Part shown: positions 1 through 6,402 of the stretch, in pieces
Layout: each line of letters starts with the position of its first letter
Position numbering within the stretch: position 1 is the first letter of the stretch
Assembly (NCBI GenBank): GCA_023412655.1
Contig: JAEYNH010000212.1
Location: 1 to 8,156 of the forward strand
DNA from: Pseudomonadota bacterium
GTDB lineage: Bacteria; Pseudomonadota; Alphaproteobacteria; Caulobacterales; Caulobacteraceae
Direction: 5' to 3'
DNA length: 8,156 bases
The notes under the pieces: model-generated
What the model was told of the DNA's origin: nothing
Database searches by the model: none
What the model saw: the letters and a program-made list of their open reading frames with translations, nothing else
Program-made: the position numbers and the translations under genes

Positions 1-2
1 CC

Positions 3-194
3 GGCGCCCTGGTCGGCGCGGCGGCCGGCGCGGCGCTCGGCGCGGCGACGGCCAAGGACAACAACAATCGCCGCTACTACCGGACCAACCGGCCCTACTC
101 GAATTACAACAGCCGCTACAATGGCTATGACCGGTACGATCGCTACGGCCGCTACCAGACCCGGTACGAGCAGCCCTATCGCTACTACCGGTAA
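3..194 (+). CDS. Glycine-zipper, Tyr/Arg-rich protein (3' end only)
   Basis: The reading frame that ends at the TAA at 192-194 is open to the left edge, so only the last 63 residues are seen. It begins with a small-residue helix of glycine-zipper type (GALVGAAAGAALGAAT). This is followed by a tail rich in Tyr, Arg and Asn with repeated short units such as RYDRYGRYQ and YRYYR. Glycine-zipper segments are known in small outer-membrane or periplasmic proteins of proteobacteria, where they form membrane-associated or oligomerising helices. The Tyr/Arg tail is common in alphaproteobacterial members, but its role is not known to me. The start codon, and any signal peptide, lie outside the window. 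The assignment to an envelope protein is inference; the frame itself is well supported by the biased composition and the absence of stops. Confidence 0.6.
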   Translation, partial: GALVGAAAGAALGAATAKDNNNRRYYRTNRPYSNYNSRYNGYDRYDRYGRYQTRYEQPYRYYR

Positions 195-207
195 GTGGCC
201 TTGACCC

Positions 208-257
208 GGGGCGCGCTCCCTGATCGATGGTAAGCAAGTCGGGAAGGGGCGCGCCCC
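208..257 (+). terminator. Long GC-rich hairpin after the glycine-zipper gene, possible terminator
   Basis: Positions 208-216 (ggggcgcgc) pair perfectly with 249-257 (gcgcgcccc). Inside this stem, 217-220 (tccc) can pair with 241-244 (ggga), with a small bulge between. The right arm is itself a 12-base palindrome at 246-257. It lies 13 bases after the upstream stop codon, where a terminator would be expected, but AAA follows rather than a T-run. It may therefore be a mRNA 3'-end stabiliser or a Rho-dependent end rather than a classical intrinsic terminator. Confidence 0.35.
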
Positions 258-281
258 AAAGGTTGCGCAAAACAAGATTAA

Positions 282-310
282 GTAACGCAAGAACTCTGGA
301 CTCCTAGATT
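282..310 (+). promoter_or_regulatory. Predicted housekeeping promoter overlapped by GANTC sites
   Basis: GTAACGC at 282-288 matches five of seven positions of the Caulobacter -35 consensus TTGACGS. After 14 bases, CCTAGATT at 303-310 matches five of seven defined positions of the -10 consensus GCTANAWC. The spacing lies inside the known 10-14 range. Two GANTC sites (299-303 GACTC and 307-311 GATTC) overlap the -10, and a third (323-327 GAGTC) lies just past the expected start of transcription. GANTC is the target of the CcrM methyltransferase in this group, and GcrA acts at promoters with methylated sites. It would drive the small gene at 394 with a leader of roughly 75 bases. Confidence 0.45.
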
Positions 311-393
311 CGCGTCCAGGGCGAGTCCCGTGCTAATGAACAGGCGGCCGCTGAAGCGGCCTGCTGAAGTCGAAGGCTCGCGGACCGCTGCGG

Positions 394-564
394 ATGCAGA
401 AATTTGTCATCCATCAGAACATCCAGCACTACGAAGACCTGCTGGAAGCTGCGGTAGCTCCCGAGGACCGCCAGCGGCTGGAGACGCTGCTGGCGGCCGA
501 GCGCGCCAAGCTCCGGAAGCTCGAAGAGCGAGAGGCCCGGGAGAACGGCGGCGGCGAGAGCTGA
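394..564 (+). CDS. Small conserved-type hypothetical protein (56 aa)
   Basis: An ATG at 394 opens a 56-codon frame ending in TGA at 562-564. The protein starts MQKFVIHQNIQHYEDLLE and continues as a strongly charged, Leu/Glu/Arg/Lys-rich helix (residues about 25-50), ending in a short GGGES tail. From memory, the pattern of an N-terminal NI.HY..LL motif followed by a helix rich in Leu, Glu, Lys and Arg occurs in short uncharacterised proteins of many alphaproteobacteria. That resemblance is the main support for calling this a gene. No strong Shine-Dalgarno sequence precedes the ATG. A predicted promoter with GANTC sites lies upstream. The gene is convergent with mtgA, with 24 bases between the two stop codons. 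The function is unknown; a small helical dimer or a partner-binding protein is possible but unproven. Confidence 0.65.
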   Translation: MQKFVIHQNIQHYEDLLEAAVAPEDRQRLETLLAAERAKLRKLEEREARENGGGES

Positions 565-588
565 GGCGCGCCTGGCCGGCGCCGCGGA

Positions 589-1299
589 TCAGCCCAGGAC
601 GCAGGCGGCCAGGCCTTGGCCGCGGACGGCGGCCGCGTTGCGGCGGATGCTGCCCGAGCGACGCTTGACGTAGGGGCCCGGCTGGGCGGCCTTCCAGGAC
701 AGGGGCTTGGGCACGATGGCGGCGAGCCGCGCCGCCTGGGCGGCCGAAAGGTCCTTGGCGGAGACCCCGAAGTTCTTCCGGGCGGCGGCCTCGGCGCCAT
801 AGACGCCCGGCCCCCACTCGATGGAGTTCAGATAGACCTCCATGATCCGGCGCTTGCCCCAGCCGATCTCGATCAGGACGGTGAAATAGGCCTCCAGCGC
901 CTTACGCAGCCAGTCGCGCCTGGGCCACAGGAAGACGTTCTTGGCGGTCTGCTGGCTGATGGTGGAGCCGCCCCGGATGCGCCCGCCCTTCTCGTTGTAG
1001 TTGATGGCCCGGCGGATGGCGTTGAAGTCGAAGCCGAAGTGCTCGCAGAAGCGGGCGTCCTCGCCGGCGATCACCGCCTGGACGAGGTTGGGGGAGATGT
1101 CCTCGAGGGGAACCCATGTGCGCTGGACGCCCTGGCCCTCGAACACCCGCTGCACCATCAGATAGGTGAGCGGCACGGGGACGAAGCGATAGACGGCCAC
1201 CGCCAGCACCGGCCCGATCCAGAAGACGACCAGCCCCACGATCAGCAGGCCGCTCACCACCTTGCGGAACCTGTCCGCGCCCTTGCCCCGCTTCGCCAC
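589..1299 (-). CDS. mtgA: Monofunctional biosynthetic peptidoglycan transglycosylase MtgA
   Basis: The product is a GT51-family glycosyltransferase that polymerises lipid II into glycan strands at the outer face of the inner membrane. With a GTG start at 1299 it has 236 residues, normal for MtgA. Residues about 15-36 form one N-terminal membrane anchor (VVSGLLIVGLVVFWIGPVLA). The GT51 motifs follow in order: GEDARFCEHFGFD (79-91) with the catalytic Glu80, GGSTISQQTAKN (110-121), KRRIMEVYLNSIEWG (149-163), GVYGAEAAARKNFG (165-178) and AARLAAIVPKP (189-199). There is no transpeptidase domain. The GTG was chosen because GGGG lies about 8 bases upstream and a start there leaves room for the divergent promoter region. 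The same frame stays open to an ATG at 1416, but that would run into the nitroreductase coding sequence. Identity is near certain; the exact start is less so. Confidence 0.93.
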   Translation of the reverse strand: MAKRGKGADRFRKVVSGLLIVGLVVFWIGPVLAVAVYRFVPVPLTYLMVQRVFEGQGVQRTWVPLEDISPNLVQAVIAGEDARFCEHFGFDFNAIRRAINYNEKGGRIRGGSTISQQTAKNVFLWPRRDWLRKALEAYFTVLIEIGWGKRRIMEVYLNSIEWGPGVYGAEAAARKNFGVSAKDLSAAQAARLAAIVPKPLSWKAAQPGPYVKRRSGSIRRNAAAVRGQGLAACVLG

Positions 1300-1323
1300 G
1301 CCGTTCGCCCCGATGGACTTGTC

Positions 1324-1349
1324 TTGACCTTGGGACCGGATGCTAGTCC
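1324..1349 (+). promoter_or_regulatory. Predicted promoter of the nitroreductase gene
   Basis: TTGACCT at 1324-1330 (five of seven against TTGACGS) and GCTAGTCC at 1342-1349 (five of seven defined positions against GCTANAWC) are separated by 11 bases. That is within the 10-14 range of the Caulobacter housekeeping promoter. It sits in the 85-base gap between divergent mtgA and the nitroreductase gene and would give a leader of about 30 bases. Confidence 0.45.
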
Positions 1350-1384
1350 CTCGCGGGAGCGTCGGAAATCGGGATTGCTGCAAG

Positions 1385-2044
1385 ATGAACGTCACCGAGG
1401 CGGTCGCCCGCCGCATGTCGGTCCGCGCCTTCCGCCCGAAACCGGTCCCGGCCGCCACCGTGCGCGAGATCCTGGAACTGGCGGCCAAGGCGCCGTCCGG
1501 GGGCAACCTGCAGCCGTGGCGGGTCTATGCCCTGGCCGGCGAGCCGCTGGCCGCCCTTAAGGCCGCGGCCGTGGGCAATCCCATGGGCGAGCCGCCGGAA
1601 TACGACGTCTATCCGCCGAACCTGTGGGATCCGTTCCGCACCCGCCGCTACCAGAATGGCGAGGACCTCTACGCCACCATCGGCATTCCTCGGGAGGACA
1701 AGCCCGCCCGGCTTCGCCAGCTGGCCCGCAACGGCGAGCTGTTCGGGGCCCCGGTGGGCCTGTTCTTCTGCATCGACCGCAAGCTGGGGCCGCCGCAGTG
1801 GGCGGACGTTGGCATGTACATGCAGACGGTGATGCTGCTGGCCCTGGAGCGGGGGCTGGACACCTGCGCGCAGGAATACTGGGCCCGCTATCCGCAGACC
1901 CTCGCCCGGGCCCTGGCCCTGCCCGAGGACCAAATGGTCTTCTCGGGGATGGCCCTGGGCTTCCGCGACGAAGACCATCCGATCAACACCCTGGCCGCGG
2001 CCCGGGACCCGTTCGAGACCTGGGCCGAGCTGAAGGGCTTCTAG
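1385..2044 (+). CDS. Nitroreductase family protein (FMN-dependent)
   Basis: This 219-aa protein belongs to the NfsB/NfnB-like nitroreductase superfamily. These are cytoplasmic FMN enzymes that use NAD(P)H to reduce nitro-aromatics, quinones or related compounds. Visible family marks are the N-terminal phosphate-binding Arg/Ser segment RRMSVRAF (residues about 9-16) and the FMN/substrate segment AAKAPSGGNLQPWRVY (33-48). A mid-protein helix follows at FCIDRKLGPPQWADVGMYMQ (from about residue 124), then a C-terminal region with GMALGFRDEDHPIN, the usual site of the second FMN contact. The length is typical. The ATG at 1385 was preferred to an ATG 45 bases upstream because family homology begins right after it (MNVTEAVARRMSVRAF), and the predicted promoter overlaps the upstream start. 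The gene is monocistronic and tail-to-tail with the WD40 gene. The substrate cannot be told from sequence. Confidence 0.88.
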   Translation: MNVTEAVARRMSVRAFRPKPVPAATVREILELAAKAPSGGNLQPWRVYALAGEPLAALKAAAVGNPMGEPPEYDVYPPNLWDPFRTRRYQNGEDLYATIGIPREDKPARLRQLARNGELFGAPVGLFFCIDRKLGPPQWADVGMYMQTVMLLALERGLDTCAQEYWARYPQTLARALALPEDQMVFSGMALGFRDEDHPINTLAAARDPFETWAELKGF

Positions 2045-3015
2045 GCTTCCACCTCGGCGACGCCGGCGGCGCCATCCTCATCGCCCCAGGCCACGCGCCG
2101 GGCGTCTGGGGTCATGGCCAGGGCGGTGATGGGCGAGCCCTTCTCGGCCTTCAGCGGAATCACCTTCTGGCCGGTGAGGTCGCAGGCCCAGACGCGGCCG
2201 TCCTCGGTCCCGGCGGCCAGCCAGCTCGTCGCCGGGGCGGCGGCCACCTGGGTCACCGTGGTGCTCTCGTCATAGCCCACCTCGGCCGCCTGCTTGCCCA
2301 TGGGGCCGGCGGGGCCGGAGAACGGCCAGACCACCACGCCGTTGGCGCCGGAGGTGGCCAGCAGGGCGCCCTTGGACAGGAAGGCCAGGCTGCGCGGCTT
2401 GGCGGGATAGCCGCCCATCCGCATGTTCTTCTCGTCGGCCACGCGCCAGCCGTGGAGCTGGTTCTCCTGCATGGCGCTGATCAGGAACTTGCCGTCGGGA
2501 CTCCAGATCACCGCCACATGGCTGCCGGCCCACTTCAGGGTCGCCGGCTTCTGGTCGGCGATGCGCGCGTACCAGAGGAAGGCGCCGCCGTAGCTGGCCA
2601 CGGCGAGCCGCCGCCCCTTGGGGTCGAACGCCACGTCGGCGACGGTCTTTTCATGGCGGAACAGGCGCTCGAAGGACGCGTCCTTCCTATCACGCACATG
2701 CAGCTCCCGGCCTGCGCCGAAGGCGATCAGGCCGGACTCGCGGCTGGCGGCGACGGTCTCGATCCACTTGCCTGGCAGGTGTGCGAGCACTTCGACGGCA
2801 CCGTCGGGGCGAACCCAGGCCAGGCGTCCATCGTCGCCCCCCGAGATCAGGCCCTGGCCGCCCGGATGGACGACGGCGGCGAGGCTCGCGCCCTGGTGGG
2901 CCTCGGCGCTGGCGCCGCCCGCAAAGCGTACGGTCCCGTCGCCCAATGCGAATCCGGCGTTCCCCGAAGCGTCGAAAAGCGCGGCTGTAACATAGGCGTC
3001 GAAGCTGAAATTCAT
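2041..3015 (-). CDS. WD40-repeat beta-propeller protein
   Basis: This 324-residue protein consists almost entirely of WD40-like repeats, about eight by eye, at residues 9-32, 43-70, 85-109, 123-150, 165-192, 206-232, 253-281 and 294-322. Typical repeat cores are VADVAFDPKGRRLAVASYGG, VIWSPDGKFLIS and WLAAGTEDGRVWACDLTG. No signal peptide, membrane segment or enzymatic domain is visible, so it is probably a cytoplasmic seven- or eight-bladed propeller acting as a protein-interaction platform. The partner is unknown. A good ribosome site (GGGGGA about 5 bases before the ATG) supports the start at 3015. It is divergent from exbD, with a 135-base gap, and its stop codon overlaps that of the convergent nitroreductase gene. 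The fold call is firm; the function is open. Confidence 0.85.
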   Translation of the reverse strand: MNFSFDAYVTAALFDASGNAGFALGDGTVRFAGGASAEAHQGASLAAVVHPGGQGLISGGDDGRLAWVRPDGAVEVLAHLPGKWIETVAASRESGLIAFGAGRELHVRDRKDASFERLFRHEKTVADVAFDPKGRRLAVASYGGAFLWYARIADQKPATLKWAGSHVAVIWSPDGKFLISAMQENQLHGWRVADEKNMRMGGYPAKPRSLAFLSKGALLATSGANGVVVWPFSGPAGPMGKQAAEVGYDESTTVTQVAAAPATSWLAAGTEDGRVWACDLTGQKVIPLKAEKGSPITALAMTPDARRVAWGDEDGAAGVAEVEA

Positions 3016-3081
3016 GGCTTCCCCCTAGAGCGCGGGCTGCTCGGCCGCAAGGCACGCGCATTCACGCTTTACAAGGGCTTT

Positions 3082-3093
3082 TTGGCTTGCCAA
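3082..3093. repeat. Short inverted repeat TTGGC-tt-GCCAA in the divergent WD40/exbD promoter region
   Basis: The 12 bases at 3082-3093 form a perfect two-fold symmetric site in the 135-base gap between the two divergent genes. Its size and symmetry fit a binding site for a dimeric regulator. No matching regulator is in the window, and a chance occurrence cannot be excluded. I found no convincing promoter hexamers for exbD in this gap. Confidence 0.25.
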
Positions 3094-3150
3094 TGGTCCC
3101 AACGAACGGGCGGCAGACGTTGGCCGCGCGAGGGAAGGATTACAGGACGC

Positions 3151-3591
3151 ATGGGCGCTAAGATGGGCGGCGGGGGCGGCAGCAAGTTCGACCTCGGCCA
3201 GAACTCGGACATGAACGTCACGCCCTTCGTGGACGTGATGCTCGTTCTCCTCATCATTTTCATGGTGTCGATCCCGGCCGCGACCGTGTCGATCAAGCTC
3301 GACCTGCCGCCCGCGGTTCCGCCGCCGCCCGGCACGATCGTGAAGGAGCCCACGCTGATCAACATTCAGCGCGGCGGCCTCTTCATCGGCGACCAGCCCA
3401 CGGCCCTGGCGCGTCTGGCGTCGGACCTGTCGGCCCGCCTCTCGACGGACGATCCGTCGACCCCGCCGACCGAACAGCGCGTCTACATCCGCGCCGACCG
3501 CGACGTCCGCTACGGCGACTTCATGTCGGTGATGAACGACCTGCAAGGCAACGGCTTCTACCAGGTCGCGCTGATCAACGAAGAACTCTAG
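3151..3591 (+). CDS. exbD: ExbD/TolR-family biopolymer transport protein
   Basis: This 146-aa inner-membrane protein belongs to the ExbD/TolR family. With ExbB it forms the proton-driven motor that energises TonB-dependent outer-membrane transport. It has a short Gly-rich cytoplasmic N-terminus (MGAKMGGGGG) and the family segment NSDMNVTPFVDVMLVLLIIF. That segment carries the membrane Asp28, equivalent to the essential proton-pathway Asp of ExbD. A single membrane helix (about 26-44) is followed by a Pro-rich linker (53-60) and a periplasmic domain ending VRYGDFMSVMNDLQGNGFYQVALI. The length is typical. The start is supported by GGAAGGA 11 bases upstream and AGGA closer in. The same frame has no stop for a long way upstream, but that is only a high-GC effect. 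No exbB or tonB is adjacent, and a strong terminator follows, so it is transcribed alone here. Confidence 0.92.
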   Translation: MGAKMGGGGGSKFDLGQNSDMNVTPFVDVMLVLLIIFMVSIPAATVSIKLDLPPAVPPPPGTIVKEPTLINIQRGGLFIGDQPTALARLASDLSARLSTDDPSTPPTEQRVYIRADRDVRYGDFMSVMNDLQGNGFYQVALINEEL

Positions 3592-3615
3592 GCCCTTCGG
3601 TCCAGGTTACGGAAG

Positions 3616-3648
3616 GCCCGCCCGGGGAGACCCGCGGCGGGCTTTTTT
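3616..3648 (+). terminator. Intrinsic terminator of exbD
   Basis: GCCCGCC at 3616-3622 pairs with GGCGGGC at 3636-3642. The stem is extended by CGGG (3623-3626) pairing with CCCG (3631-3634) around a GAGA tetraloop, with one bulged C at 3635. Six T residues follow at 3643-3648. This is a textbook Rho-independent terminator 24 bases after the exbD stop. Confidence 0.9.
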
Positions 3649-3719
3649 CGTGCGCCGGGGTTCGCCGGCTTCCGGGAACCCGACCGCCGGCCGCCGATTG
3701 TCGAGGCAGGAGGTCCAGC

Positions 3720-4052
3720 ATGACCAAGCAGCCCGCACAGCCCGAACAGAACGTGCAGCACGGCGTCCCGATCGGCGACGGCATCAGCGACAGCGAGACG
3801 TCCGGCGAAGGCGTGGTGGCCACGGGCGACCGCCGCGAGGAGGTCCATTACGCCCGCCGGGAGGGCGGCGAGCTGCGGGCGGACCATCTGAAGCGGCCCG
3901 ACGGCCCGCTGCCGCCGGAAATGGCCAGGGTGGAGGTCGACGCGGCCGCCCCAGGTGCGCCGGTGGAGGACGTGGCCGTGGCGCCTGAGGGCCCGTCCGC
4001 CTGGGACGCCCGGCCGGTGGACGATGGCATCGAACACCCCGGGAAGCGCTAG
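3720..4052 (+). CDS. Hypothetical disordered acidic protein (110 aa)
   Basis: The ATG at 3720 is preceded by a perfect AGGAGG at 3708-3713 with a 6-base spacing, the strongest ribosome site in the window, so translation is likely. The 110-residue product is rich in Pro, Ala, Gly, Glu, Asp and Arg and has few large hydrophobic residues, no signal peptide and no membrane helix. It looks mostly unstructured, for example QPAQPEQNVQHGVPIGDGIS at the start and PVDDGIEHPGKR at the end. I do not recognise a family. It stands between the exbD terminator and the ald promoter, so it is probably its own unit, or is read from a start just downstream of the terminator. The antisense strand is also open here, but without such a ribosome site. 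Role unknown. Confidence 0.65.
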   Translation: MTKQPAQPEQNVQHGVPIGDGISDSETSGEGVVATGDRREEVHYARREGGELRADHLKRPDGPLPPEMARVEVDAAAPGAPVEDVAVAPEGPSAWDARPVDDGIEHPGKR

Positions 4053-4068
4053 TGTCCAAGAACGCTGG

Positions 4069-4097
4069 TTGACACCAAAAGAGTTCTCCCCTCAAAC
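4069..4097 (+). promoter_or_regulatory. Predicted promoter of ald
   Basis: TTGACAC at 4069-4075 is close to the Caulobacter -35 consensus TTGACGS. After 14 bases comes CCTCAAAC at 4090-4097, five of seven defined positions of GCTANAWC. It lies just after the stop of the preceding small gene and 40 bases before the ald start codon. A distinct ald regulator site is not visible, and no Lrp/AldR-type gene is in the window. Confidence 0.5.
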
Positions 4098-4137
4098 CAC
4101 GCCTTCCCCGCAATAACGAACCCCAAGGGATGGCCTC

Positions 4138-5248
<1,111 letters not shown>

Positions 5249-5250
<2 letters not shown>

Positions 5251-5282
5251 GGCCCGGGCCCGCGCGGGCGGAACGGGGCCTC
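5249..5282 (+). terminator. Stem-loop directly after ald, terminator-like without T-run
   Basis: GAGGCCC at 5249-5255 pairs with GGGCCTC at 5276-5282, and an inner palindrome (gcccgcgcgggc, 5258-5269) can form a second hairpin. The structure starts within the ald stop codon. No T-run follows, so it could be a weak or Rho-assisted terminator, or a 3'-end stabiliser, between ald and the next gene on the same strand. Confidence 0.4.
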
Positions 5283-5382
5283 GCCCATCGGTTCGTGCCG
5301 GGTCCAGGCTTCCCTCGCGCGAAATAACGCCGCAACAATCGCGCCCACGCTTGCAGGTCGAAGAACCTAGGGAGGACGCGCC

Positions 5383-6243
5383 ATGTGCGACGAGGACATC
5401 AATCCGTGGGCCGAGCCGGTTTCGCGTCGCACGGTGGGGCTGGGCGCCCTGGGCGCGGCGGCCTTCGCCCTGACGGCGGCCGAAGCGCAGGCCCAGGAGA
5501 AGGTCACCGAGAAGGACGTGGTGGTGAAGACCCCGGATGGGGAGTCCGAGGCGGTGTTCCTGTACCCCGCCGGCAAGGGCCCGTGGCCGGGCGTGCTGGT
5601 GTGGCCGGACATCGGCGGCCTGCGGCCGGTGTTCCGCGACATGGGCCGGCGTCTGGCGGCGCAGGGCTATGCGGTGCTGGTGGTGAACCCCTTCTATCGC
5701 TCGGCGAAACAGGCCGAGACCCAGAAGCTGAGCTTCGGCGAGCCCGAGGGCCGCAAGGCCCTGGGCGCCTATCGGGCGGCTCTGGTGGCGGGGGACAACC
5801 CGTTCAAGGACGCCAAGGCCTATGTGGCCTTCCTGGACGCCCAGCCGCAGGTGGACCGGAAGAAGAAGATCGGCGTGCAGGGCTACTGCATGGGCGGGCC
5901 GCTGTCGTTCCAGACGGCGGGGGCGGTCCCCGGCCGGATCGGGGCGGTGGCCAGCTTCCACGGCGGCGGCCTGACCACCAACGAGCCATCGAGCCCGCAC
6001 CTGCTGGTGGGCAAGACGGGCGCCTCGTACCTGGTGGCCGTGGCCAAGAACGATGACGCCCGGGATCCGGAGTCGAAGGAGATCCTCAAGAAGACCTTCG
6101 CCGAGGCCGGTCGACCGGCGACGGTGGAGGTCTACCAGGGCGACCACGGTTGGACCGTGCCGGGCAGCCAGGTCTACAACCAGGCTGAGGCGGAGCGCGC
6201 CTGGGCGGCGCTCACCAAGCTGTACGGGGCTGCGTTGAAGTAA
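5383..6243 (+). CDS. Dienelactone hydrolase family protein with Tat signal
   Basis: This 286-aa alpha/beta-hydrolase belongs to the dienelactone hydrolase family, enzymes that hydrolyse lactones or esters with a Cys-Asp-His triad. The nucleophile motif GYCMGG places Cys169 at the elbow; Asp224 or Asp225 (KNDDARDP) and His255 (GDHGW) complete the likely triad. WPDIGGLRP (74-82) is the expected oxyanion-side segment. The N-terminus has a twin-arginine signal (SRRTVGLGALGAAAFAL, Arg15-Arg16) and an AQA cleavage site before Gln38, so the folded protein is probably exported to the periplasm. GGAGG 7 bases before the ATG supports the start. It follows ald on the same strand after 132 bases, with a stem-loop between, so co-transcription is doubtful. 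The substrate is unknown; no aromatic-degradation genes are nearby. Confidence 0.88.
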   Translation: MCDEDINPWAEPVSRRTVGLGALGAAAFALTAAEAQAQEKVTEKDVVVKTPDGESEAVFLYPAGKGPWPGVLVWPDIGGLRPVFRDMGRRLAAQGYAVLVVNPFYRSAKQAETQKLSFGEPEGRKALGAYRAALVAGDNPFKDAKAYVAFLDAQPQVDRKKKIGVQGYCMGGPLSFQTAGAVPGRIGAVASFHGGGLTTNEPSSPHLLVGKTGASYLVAVAKNDDARDPESKEILKKTFAEAGRPATVEVYQGDHGWTVPGSQVYNQAEAERAWAALTKLYGAALK

Positions 6244-6246
6244 CCT

Positions 6247-6299
6247 CCTTCTCCCCTTGCGGGAGAAGGTGTCAGCCGGAGGCTGACGGATGAGGGGTC
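6247..6299 (+). repeat. Structured palindromic repeat, copy 1 of an inverted pair
   Basis: This 53-bp unit starts 3 bases after the hydrolase stop. It folds into two hairpins. The first has a perfect 9-bp stem (ccttctccc 6247-6255 with gggagaagg 6261-6269; loop cttgc). The second has a perfect 7-bp stem (gtcagcc 6271-6277 with ggctgac 6281-6287; loop gga). It ends with the tail cggatgaggggtc. From memory, sequences of this CTTCTCCC...GGGAGAAGG type recur between genes in Caulobacteraceae and other alphaproteobacteria, which suggests a REP/MITE-like family. With the second copy it lies between two convergent genes and may help end transcription from both sides. Confidence 0.85.
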
Positions 6300-6343
6300 G
6301 TGCGGAAGCCCGCGCGGCCTTTCTTCGTTGACGGATTCGGGGG

Positions 6344-6396
6344 GACCCCTCATCCGACCTGCTGCGCAGGCCACCTTCTCCCGCAAGGGGAGAAGG
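6344..6396 (-). repeat. Structured palindromic repeat, copy 2 of an inverted pair
   Basis: Read on the minus strand, this unit equals copy 1 over its first 25 and last 13 positions, but the 15 middle bases differ. Those 15 bases still form a hairpin with their neighbours: 6356-6362 pairs with 6366-6372, with one A:C contact that is G:T on the other strand. The first hairpin is 6374-6382 with 6388-6396. The unit ends 6 bases before the stop codon of the gene on the minus strand. The two copies are 44 bases apart and could together form one very long interrupted hairpin. Confidence 0.85.
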
Positions 6397-6402
6397 GAAG
6401 TT

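Noticed and set aside
346..361. A short hairpin ggccgc-tgaa-gcggcc upstream of the 56-aa gene
   Set aside because: A perfect but short 6-bp GC stem in GC-rich DNA, with no T-run and no clear regulatory context; it is not distinguishable from chance.
330..668. A 112-codon plus-strand frame over the small gene and the end of mtgA
   Set aside because: Arg/Pro/Gly-rich composition typical of a wrong frame, overlapping the better-supported 56-aa frame and the antisense of mtgA.
616..1560. A 314-codon plus-strand frame opposite mtgA
   Set aside because: It is antisense to mtgA, which shows all GT51 motifs; the frame itself has no recognisable features.
1624..3591. A 655-codon plus-strand frame ending with exbD, a possible large fusion protein
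   Set aside because: Only the last 146 codons are ExbD-like. The part before 3151 runs out of frame through the nitroreductase gene and antisense to the WD40 gene, with no coherent protein character; ExbD has its own ribosome site and start.
6174..6386. A 70-codon minus-strand frame running through the repeat pair
   Set aside because: It is made of repeat sequence plus the antisense of the hydrolase end and has no ribosome site; spurious.
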